A stretch of DNA of 64,000 nt from Acinetobacter silvestris (lineage in GTDB: Bacteria; Pseudomonadota; Gammaproteobacteria; Pseudomonadales; Moraxellaceae), in NCBI RefSeq assembly GCF_002135235.1, contig NZ_NEGB01000003.1, positions 62,001-126,000 of the forward strand, given 5' to 3'. The stretch's first letter is position 1. The number at the start of each line of letters is the position of its first letter. Shown one piece after another: positions 57,059 through 64,000 of this stretch. The position numbers and the translations under genes were made by a program. The notes beneath the pieces were generated by a model. The model had not been told where the DNA came from. It ran no database searches and was given only the letters and a program-made list of their open reading frames with translations.

Positions 57059-58273
57059 TTATACAGCAAGAAAGTTTTTAATGGCTGGTACTAAACGTTT
57101 GAGTAAATCATCTGCTTGTTCATGGGTCATATTTAAAGTAGGCAATAAACGTACGACATTGCCTGCAGTTACATTAATAATGAGATGATATTCATCACGT
57201 GCGATCTCAACCAATTCGGAACATGCTTTGGGTAATTCAATCCCAATCATCATTCCAAAACCACGAACAATGACATTTTGATCAGCAAGTTGAGTACGGA
57301 GTTGATCGACTAAATAACTGCCAATCTCAGCTGCATTGGCTACAATATTTTCTTTTTGCATTAAATCAATAACGGTATAAACCACACGAGAACCTAAAGC
57401 AGTTCCACTATAAGTAGAACCATGGTTGCCTGCGGTTAACACGCCTACGCCACGCCCTTGAGTCATAACTGCACCAATGGGGAAGCCATTGCCTAGGCCT
57501 TTGGCTGTGGTTAATACATCGGGAATAATGTTGGTATGTTGATACGCAAAGTATTTACCAGTACGACCATTACCGGTTTGGACTTCATCTAACATCATTA
57601 ACCAATTGTGTTGATTGCAAATCTGACGAATTTCTTCTAGGTAGCTAAAGCCTTGAGGTGCTGTATTGACACCACCTTCACCTTGAATGGGTTCAACTAA
57701 AATAGCGACGATGTCTGGATGATGAATAGCTGCTTCTTCAATTGCTTCAATATCACCAAAAGGAACACGAATAAATCCTTCAACTAAAGGACCAAAACCT
57801 TCTTGAATTTTTTTATTACCAGTCGCTGCAAGTGTTGCCATGGTGCGGCCGTGGAAAGAACGATCTGCGACAATAATTTTCGGATGAGCAATGCCTTGTA
57901 AGAAACCAAATTTACGTGCAATTTTAATGGCACCTTCATTTGACTCTGCACCACTATTGGAGAAGAAAATTTCTTCCATGCCTGAAACTTCAGCAAGTTT
58001 TTGTGCAGCAGCAGTTTGCCAAGGAACTTCATAAATATTACTAGTATGAATAAGTGTTGCAGCTTGTTCTGCAATCGCTTCTGCAATGACAGGATGTGCA
58101 TGACCTAAACCACAAACAGCAATACCTGTGAGTGCATCTAAATATTCAGTACCATCTTCAGTATAAAGATAAGAGCCTCGACCACGAACAAAGCTGATCG
58201 GTTGACGACCAAATACAGGCATCAAATGAGAGGGTTGATCAGGTTGTACCGGAGCGAGGGTGATGTTATTCAT
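57059..58273 (-). CDS. argD: acetylornithine aminotransferase
   Basis: The 404-residue class III PLP enzyme of arginine synthesis may also serve as succinyldiaminopimelate aminotransferase. Visible are FVRGRGSYLYTEDGTEYLDA, the cofactor-phosphate site NSGAESNEGAIKIARKFG, SFHGRTMATLAATGN, the LDEVQTGNGRTG aspartate and the lysine in TTAKGLGNGFPIGAV. Family length. Minus strand, divergent from grxD. Confidence 0.93.
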   Translation of the reverse strand: MNNITLAPVQPDQPSHLMPVFGRQPISFVRGRGSYLYTEDGTEYLDALTGIAVCGLGHAHPVIAEAIAEQAATLIHTSNIYEVPWQTAAAQKLAEVSGMEEIFFSNSGAESNEGAIKIARKFGFLQGIAHPKIIVADRSFHGRTMATLAATGNKKIQEGFGPLVEGFIRVPFGDIEAIEEAAIHHPDIVAILVEPIQGEGGVNTAPQGFSYLEEIRQICNQHNWLMMLDEVQTGNGRTGKYFAYQHTNIIPDVLTTAKGLGNGFPIGAVMTQGRGVGVLTAGNHGSTYSGTALGSRVVYTVIDLMQKENIVANAAEIGSYLVDQLRTQLADQNVIVRGFGMMIGIELPKACSELVEIARDEYHLIINVTAGNVVRLLPTLNMTHEQADDLLKRLVPAIKNFLAV

Positions 58274-58400
58274 AACTAACTCTTATCTGCTAGGTGGAAA
58301 ATAAAAGTTTATATAAGCAAAATCTATCAGATATTTAAAGCCTTAATACAAATTAAATTGGAAATAATTTTCAACAAGTATTCTTTATTGTGGTTTTAGG

Positions 58401-58406
58401 TATAAT
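58401..58406 (+). promoter_or_regulatory. -10 box of grxD
   Basis: TATAAT, 28 bases before the grxD start. The matching -35 is poor. Confidence 0.45.
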
Positions 58407-58433
58407 GCAGGCAGATGAGTTGAGGATTTATCA

Positions 58434-58775
58434 ATGACTGAACAAGTGCGCGATACAGAAGCGTTAATTCGCGATCAAATTGCTAAACATGCTGTACTTC
58501 TTTACATGAAGGGTACTCCACAATTTCCACAATGTGGTTTTTCTGCTCGTGCAGTTGAAGCACTTAGCCAAATTGGTCGTCCATTTGCTTATGTCAATAT
58601 TTTGGAAAACCAAGATATTCGTGCTACTTTGCCACAAATTGCAAATTGGCCGACATTTCCGCAATTGTGGATCAATGGTGAATTGATCGGTGGTAGCGAC
58701 ATTATGTCTGAAATGTTCCAAAATGGTGAGTTAAAACCATTAGTAGAACAATATAGTCCTGCACCAGAAGCTTAA
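58434..58775 (+). CDS. grxD: monothiol glutaredoxin Grx4
   Basis: The 113-residue protein has the CGFS active site in GTPQFPQCGFSARAVEAL. The glutathione contacts NWPTFPQLWINGELIGGSDI are intact. Monothiol CGFS glutaredoxins bind and transfer 2Fe-2S clusters with BolA partners. The length is standard. Confidence 0.97.
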   Translation: MTEQVRDTEALIRDQIAKHAVLLYMKGTPQFPQCGFSARAVEALSQIGRPFAYVNILENQDIRATLPQIANWPTFPQLWINGELIGGSDIMSEMFQNGELKPLVEQYSPAPEA

Positions 58776-58793
58776 TTTAAAGCTGAAGATATT

Positions 58794-58821
58794 AAAAAAG
58801 CACCTAATTAGGTGCTTTTTT
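58794..58821. terminator. terminator between grxD and the Lon-like gene
   Basis: GCACCT/AGGTGC around AATT, with A- and T-runs on both sides. Confidence 0.85.
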
Positions 58822-58842
58822 ATGTTTAAGGATCAGCTACGA

Positions 58843-61488
58843 TTATTTAGTTGAGGATTTTAGATGAACTGGAGCATCTTGTAATAGTGCATCTTCAATT
58901 TTTTCCTCAGCAAGTGGTACAGCTAATTTTTCAGCTTTTTTAGATTTTTTCTTCTTTTTTTTCTTTTTCTTTGGTTTTTCCGTTAGGTCAGCACCATCTT
59001 CAATCGCTTGCCAATATTCAAGTTGTTCCATCACCGCTTCATAAATGGAGCCTTTGCTATAGCGACCTTTTTTATTCAAGGTGCCTACAGGGCGAGCCAT
59101 GAGAATTTCTAATGCTTGGTCAATAGTATCAATAGCATGAATATGGAATTGGCCATTTGCAACGGCATCCATCACATCCTGTCGAATCATTAAGTGCTGC
59201 ATATTTTGACGTGGAATGATTGCCCCTTGTTTACCAGTTAAACCTTGTAATTTACAGGCATCGAAGAAACCTTCAATTTTCGCATTCACGCCACCAATCG
59301 GCTGTACTTGACCAAGTTGGTTCATCGAACCGGTAATGGCCCAAGACTGATCAATTGGAATCTGACAAATGGCTGAAATTAATGCGGATAGCTCGGCAAC
59401 CGTAGCACTGTCACCATCTACTTGACCATAGCTTTGTTCAAAAGCTAGCGCCGCAGAAAAATGTAGAATCTGTTCACGGCCAAAATGTGCTTTTAAGAAG
59501 CTGGACATCAATAGCACACCTTTGGCATGTAAAGATCCACCCAATTCAACACTGCGTTCAATATCGAGAATATCGCCGCCACCTTGATAGACAGATGCAG
59601 TTAAGCGAGAAGGTAAACCAAATTCCACGTCAGCGTATTGAATGACTGAAAGTGCATTGATTTGTCCTAAGCGATGGCCGCGAGTTTCAATTAATTGAGT
59701 GCCACGAGACAGATCTTGCCAGTATAACTCGCGTAAATAGCCTAGGCGATATTGGCGATGTTTAAGTGCAGTATTGATATGGAATGCAGTCACCATTTTT
59801 TCGCCTGACTGAGCAGCGTGATGATGTGATTCACGAATTAAATCGCCGAGGGTGAGTGCATGGAGTGACAATGAACTTTGATCTTCAGCTTGACGACTAG
59901 AGTCGGTGAGTAGCGCAGACAGAGCAGAGCGATCAAAAGGCAGTAATTTGTCTTGTTGCACATAATCGGCAATCAACTGCATGTACGCTTGTTCATTTTC
60001 GTCATTACGTTGTAATGTGTCGGTAAAATCGGCACGAATTTTAAAAACACTGCCCAACTCAGGTTCAACTTCTAAAATTTGATAATAAATTTCAGGTTCA
60101 GCCAATAACACGACTTTCAAATTCAATGGAATAGAGGCCGGTTCAATGGAGATACTACCCGTCAAGGTTAACATGTGCTCTAAAGAAGAGAGTTTTAATT
60201 GACCTGATTTCAATGCACGTTTTAAACCTTGCCAAGCATAAGGTTGCTCAAGCAATTGTTCTGCTTCTAAGATTAAGAAACCACCATTGGCTTGATGCAA
60301 AGAACCCGGACGAATTAAGGTAAAATCCGTGGTAATGGTACCATTCTGTGTCAGCTGTTCGACATGCCCCAACAAGTTATAATGGGTAGGAAAATCTTCA
60401 AAAATAACCGGTGCACCCGTATTCGGCTTATTATGAATCACTACATTGGCTTGATAACGTGAGGGTATACGATCAAAAAAGGCAGGAGAGAACTCATCTC
60501 CTTCCTGGTCAAGAATCGTTTCTACATTATTAATGATGTCCTCAGCATACAACTTTAGATAGTGCTCAAGTCCTCGTACAGTTTCAAATTTATTTAAAAT
60601 AATTTCAAAACGTGGAAGTACCACTTGTTTAGCAATATCACGATTTAACTCAGAGACTTGATCTCGAGCTTCATCTTCTAAGTCTCCCAATTGTAAGCCT
60701 AGGCGCTGGAGCTTTTTATCCATATAGCGAATATTGGCTGTAATTTCAGCACGCTCTTTGCTGCTGAGCGCGTTTATTTGCTGCTGAGTCAGTTCCTGAA
60801 TTTTATCATCTTTGAAATAAACGGGAATAAAGCAATGTTCGTCATCACGATTAATCAGTTTAAGATCAAGTTCAGCGCCTTCTTTGGTCAGTTCAACTAA
60901 GACGTGTTGCTGTTCATCCCCAGTTGCTTGACGGATTCGCTCAATCCGATTGTGGTAGGTTTCAGCACTAAAACGTCGTTCAAGCTGTTTTAAAATGGTT
61001 TGCCAAGTTTGATGGAGGAGTGTTTCAAATTTACTACCTTGCCCAGCAGGAAACTCTAGCGCGATCGGCTGACGTGCATGCTGAAAATTATTGACATAGA
61101 CCCAATCATTCGGGGTAGGTATATTTTTGGCATGTTGCATTAGCAAACGTTTAATCATCGTACGTTTGCCTAAGCCAGCAGTACCAACAGCAAAGATGTT
61201 GTAGCCAGAATAAGGTAAAGCAATTCCTGCTTCAACTGAAGCTTTGGCACGATCTTGGCCCAAAAAATTATTTAATGGTTTAATTTTTTTGGTTGAAATG
61301 GGCATAGATGCCGTGTCAGGGACATGTGAGAGCTGCTCAGGTTTAAGTGCAGTCTGAACCAAGGTCTCTTGGATATCAGGTTGTTCAAATACCGATGGGA
61401 ATGGTTTTCTAATTTTTTCAAAATTCGTTGTTGTCGTCGTTGTATCCGATAATGTGTTTGGTGCAGTTTGATCGTGTTTTTGGGTCAC
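58843..61488 (-). CDS. Lon-like ATP-dependent protease
   Basis: The 881-residue protein belongs to the AAA_32/Lon-like family (LonC/YcbZ type). P-loop region: NIFAVGTAGLGKRTMIKRLL. The inserted helical region follows, then Walker B near NGGFLILEAEQLLEQPYAWQ. The C-terminal S16 protease domain carries Ser in VDGDSATVAELSALISA and Lys in GGVNAKIEGFFDACK. The last 60 residues are very basic (KKPKKKKKKKKKSKKAEKL) and unusual. Substrates are unknown. Confidence 0.9.
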   Translation of the reverse strand: MTQKHDQTAPNTLSDTTTTTTNFEKIRKPFPSVFEQPDIQETLVQTALKPEQLSHVPDTASMPISTKKIKPLNNFLGQDRAKASVEAGIALPYSGYNIFAVGTAGLGKRTMIKRLLMQHAKNIPTPNDWVYVNNFQHARQPIALEFPAGQGSKFETLLHQTWQTILKQLERRFSAETYHNRIERIRQATGDEQQHVLVELTKEGAELDLKLINRDDEHCFIPVYFKDDKIQELTQQQINALSSKERAEITANIRYMDKKLQRLGLQLGDLEDEARDQVSELNRDIAKQVVLPRFEIILNKFETVRGLEHYLKLYAEDIINNVETILDQEGDEFSPAFFDRIPSRYQANVVIHNKPNTGAPVIFEDFPTHYNLLGHVEQLTQNGTITTDFTLIRPGSLHQANGGFLILEAEQLLEQPYAWQGLKRALKSGQLKLSSLEHMLTLTGSISIEPASIPLNLKVVLLAEPEIYYQILEVEPELGSVFKIRADFTDTLQRNDENEQAYMQLIADYVQQDKLLPFDRSALSALLTDSSRQAEDQSSLSLHALTLGDLIRESHHHAAQSGEKMVTAFHINTALKHRQYRLGYLRELYWQDLSRGTQLIETRGHRLGQINALSVIQYADVEFGLPSRLTASVYQGGGDILDIERSVELGGSLHAKGVLLMSSFLKAHFGREQILHFSAALAFEQSYGQVDGDSATVAELSALISAICQIPIDQSWAITGSMNQLGQVQPIGGVNAKIEGFFDACKLQGLTGKQGAIIPRQNMQHLMIRQDVMDAVANGQFHIHAIDTIDQALEILMARPVGTLNKKGRYSKGSIYEAVMEQLEYWQAIEDGADLTEKPKKKKKKKKKSKKAEKLAVPLAEEKIEDALLQDAPVHLKSSTK

Positions 61489-61670
61489 AGGTGAAATCCG
61501 AAACTAAAGTGCGGTAGAAAGTTTAAAGGTATACAGGTTTACATGAAAATATCAAGCTGACTTGGATGAAATATCTGCAAATTGCGATAATGATTTCATA
61601 ATAAACATTGAATCCTCTTGCATTAAGCGGTTGAATAGCACTATTTAATTTTGCAGAAAATAATAACGCA

Positions 61671-63842
61671 ATGACAACGCAAACATCTGGTTGGAAATCA
61701 GCCTTTCAGGCATTTCTAGACCGTCGTGCCTTAATTATGCTGTTTTTGGGTTTTTCCGCAGGCATTCCAATCCTTTTAATCTTTTCGAGCTTGTCTTTAT
61801 GGCTTGGTGAAGCTGGAATTGACAAAAGTGCTGTGACTTTTTTTAGTTGGGCAGCCTTAGGATATTCATTTAAATTTGTATGGGCACCGCTCATAGATGA
61901 ATTACCTGTCCCATTTTTGACCAAAACTTTAGGTCGACGTCGTGCATGGCTACTCATTGCACAAATGCTGATCATTTGTGCCATCTGTATTATGGCATTT
62001 TCAGATCCTGCTTTAGGTCAAAGTTATCTGTATCAAATGGCAGGTGGAGCCGTATTACTTGGTTTTTCAGCCGCCACACAAGATATTGTGATTGATGCTT
62101 ATCGTATTGAGCTAGCAGAAACTGAAATGCAAACAGTTTTGGCATCGACCTATAATGCAGGTTATCGTATTGGGATGATCATTGCTGGAGCAGGTGCGTT
62201 ATTTCTTGCAGCATCTTTAGGTACGGCGAAAGGCAATTATATTTATGAAGCCTGGAAATATACCTATTTAGCCATGGCTGCAGTCATGCTCGTCGGAATT
62301 ATTACAACTTTAAGTATTCGCGAACCATTTGTTAATCGTATAGATAAACATTATAAAAAGACCGATTATTATCGTTTAGTCTTTGTGTTTCTTATCGTGG
62401 TAGTTAGCTTTGTATGTTTCTATATTTATTCAGATTATCTTGTTCAGTATATTCAAACACAATGGAAAATTGAGGACAGTTTCCTTAAATTTTTAACTGA
62501 AACAGCACGGTTTTTAGCTTCGGGTGCAGGCGCAATTTTTATTGCAACACTTCTGATTAAAGTCGGTGTCGTCAATAAGCAGATGGCATATGAAACTTGG
62601 GTTAATCCGATTGCAGATTTCTTTAAACGCTATGGGGTGAAACTTGCTTTGGTGCTGTTGTTACTCATTGGTTTTTATCGAATTTCCGATATCATTGCTG
62701 GCGTAATTTCTAACGTTTTTTATCAAGATCTTAATTTTACTAAGCAGCAGATAGCAGAAGCAGTAAAGATTTACGGGGTTATTTTTAGTTTGGTCGGTGG
62801 TTTTTTAGGTGGCTTATTGGCACAACGTATGAACATTATGAAATTGATGTTTGTGGGTGCGATTCTGGCCAGTTCAACCAATTTGATTTTTATTGGACTG
62901 GTCAAGTCGGGTCAGCAAATTGCTGATGTGAATGTACAAGTGGGGACAAAAAACTATATTGTACAAGCCGATGAAGTTGGTTATTGGAAACTTAAAGTTC
63001 CTAGCGCTGAGTTGGCTCAAACGGACCATATTCAAGTGCAAACGCAATTTGAGCATCAACAATCTAAAGCGGTCGCTCAATTACCCTATTTAAAGCAATC
63101 TGATCAGCCTCAATTATTGGTTTTTCCTATTTCTCAGGATAATCAACTTTCTATGGATGAGTTAAAACAAAGTGTCGTGCTGAAAGGGCAATTAAATGGT
63201 GTTGATCTGAATAAACTAGATCAAGCTAACAGTATTATCTTTGTATTGGGTGGTAAACCTTATCCTGCAAAAATTGATGATCACGGTTTATTTAGTGGGG
63301 CAGTGGATGGTCAAGCACTTGCATCTGCTTCAGATAAAACTATTTCTATTCAAGTCATCGATCCACAATTAGCAGCAATCACACCGCTGAATTTAACTTA
63401 TCAAGTTCAGACGAAGACACCGTCTAAAGCGGATAGTTTGAGTATTGATATTGAGCCGCTTGCTGTGGTGAATACTCAATCACAAGATATGGTCGAAATT
63501 AAAGGTAAGGTGGTCAAAGAATATAGCTCAAATTGGCTCTATTTCGCGATTATTGTGGATAATTTGGCTTCAGGTTTAGCTGGTGCGGCATTTATTGCAT
63601 TCTTATCGAGTTTGACCAGTGTTTCATTTACAGCAGTACAGTATGCCATTTTTAGTTCATTGATGACTTTGACTCCTAAAATATTGGGTGGTTATTCGGG
63701 TACAATTGTGACTAATATTGGTTATCCAAAATTCTTTTTGATGACCACATTGATCGGTATTCCAATTTTAATACTTGTGGTTTGGGTGGCGAAATTACTC
63801 AAAGTACATCAAAATTCGGTTCAAATTGAAAAAGGTGAATAA
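61671..63842 (+). CDS. ampG: AmpG-type muropeptide MFS transporter with extramembrane insert
   Basis: The 723-residue protein is longer than E. coli AmpG (491). The core is AmpG-like: [53 protein letters not shown] and [20 protein letters not shown]. It would import anhydro-muropeptides for recycling. About residues 409-618 are a soluble, beta-rich insert that reads like Ig-type repeats ([20 protein letters not shown], then [20 protein letters not shown]). Membrane segments resume at [20 protein letters not shown]. The role of the insert is unknown. Confidence 0.85.
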   Translation: MTTQTSGWKSAFQAFLDRRALIMLFLGFSAGIPILLIFSSLSLWLGEAGIDKSAVTFFSWAALGYSFKFVWAPLIDELPVPFLTKTLGRRRAWLLIAQMLIICAICIMAFSDPALGQSYLYQMAGGAVLLGFSAATQDIVIDAYRIELAETEMQTVLASTYNAGYRIGMIIAGAGALFLAASLGTAKGNYIYEAWKYTYLAMAAVMLVGIITTLSIREPFVNRIDKHYKKTDYYRLVFVFLIVVVSFVCFYIYSDYLVQYIQTQWKIEDSFLKFLTETARFLASGAGAIFIATLLIKVGVVNKQMAYETWVNPIADFFKRYGVKLALVLLLLIGFYRISDIIAGVISNVFYQDLNFTKQQIAEAVKIYGVIFSLVGGFLGGLLAQRMNIMKLMFVGAILASSTNLIFIGLVKSGQQIADVNVQVGTKNYIVQADEVGYWKLKVPSAELAQTDHIQVQTQFEHQQSKAVAQLPYLKQSDQPQLLVFPISQDNQLSMDELKQSVVLKGQLNGVDLNKLDQANSIIFVLGGKPYPAKIDDHGLFSGAVDGQALASASDKTISIQVIDPQLAAITPLNLTYQVQTKTPSKADSLSIDIEPLAVVNTQSQDMVEIKGKVVKEYSSNWLYFAIIVDNLASGLAGAAFIAFLSSLTSVSFTAVQYAIFSSLMTLTPKILGGYSGTIVTNIGYPKFFLMTTLIGIPILILVVWVAKLLKVHQNSVQIEKGE

Positions 63843-63843
63843 T

Positions 63844-64000
63844 ATGCGCATGTTACATACCATGTTACGGGTAGGCAATTTAGAACACTCTTTAGCGTTC
63901 TATACTGAAGTGCTCGGTATGACATTACTTCGCAAACGTGATTATACAGAAGGTCGTTTCACATTAGCATTTGTGGGTTATGGTGATGAAGCTAATAATA
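63844..64000 (+). CDS. gloA: lactoylglutathione lyase (glyoxalase I), 3' partial
   Basis: The visible 52 codons read [39 protein letters not shown] and [12 protein letters not shown], the glyoxalase I N-terminus with its first metal-ligand His. It isomerises the methylglyoxal-glutathione hemithioacetal. The frame continues beyond base 64000. A GGTGA site lies 5 bases before the ATG. It starts one base after ampG. Confidence 0.93.
   Translation, partial: MRMLHTMLRVGNLEHSLAFYTEVLGMTLLRKRDYTEGRFTLAFVGYGDEANN

Overview
The window is an AT-rich gammaproteobacterial chromosome segment that fits Acinetobacter. Markers are a dat-ddc diaminopropane operon, a surE-nlpD pair with no rpoS behind it, long PstC and PstA permeases, and a nudJ-mnmA-hflD-purB cluster. 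No species is claimed. I saw no rRNA, tRNA, insertion sequence or CRISPR array.

Bases 1 to about 15,500 are the right end of a P22-like (podovirus-type) prophage. Its integrase, repressor and head genes lie off the left edge. Seen in order: a head-tail adaptor (gp4-like), a tail hub (gp10-like) split by an inserted domain, fibre-like proteins, a cupin-like protein, three ejection-type proteins, a virion muramidase, a collar-type fibre, holin and endolysin. The late genes are punctuated by small terminator hairpins placed directly before start codons. Two segments look like acquired cargo. One is a signal-peptide-bearing protein whose middle is a paralogue of the N-terminus of the preceding ejection protein. 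The other is a two-gene unit after the endolysin: a Panacea (SocA/DUF4065) antitoxin-domain protein followed by a three-helix membrane protein with a coiled coil. Two long poly-G tracts (G9 and G8) lie inside tail genes. The prophage end is probably in the gene-poor stretch 15,094-15,685.

From 15,686 on the DNA is ordinary chromosome: ruvAB and dgt (minus); thiE and hemL; a lipoprotein; a RluA-type pseudouridine synthase; rapA; an AI-2E/PerM permease; a DesT/FabR-like regulator divergent from a reductase-desaturase pair; a PAP2 phosphatase and a SIMPL protein; dat-ddc; pstSCAB behind a Pho box; sohB; a DinB protein; a nitronate monooxygenase; a VIT-type transporter; a DUF2238-like protein.

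The last part holds purB-hflD-mnmA-nudJ (minus), a decayed SH3-domain gene with two lesions (50,407-51,098), a gamma-carbonic-anhydrase-like protein, dacC, two paralogous small exported proteins, surE-nlpD, a LysR regulator, argD, grxD, a Lon-like protease, an AmpG permease with a large non-membrane insert, and the start of gloA at the right edge.

The strongest candidates for something undescribed are the secreted ejection-protein paralogue (possible superinfection exclusion), the Panacea/membrane-protein pair, and the inserted, poly-G-containing domain that splits the tail-hub gene.
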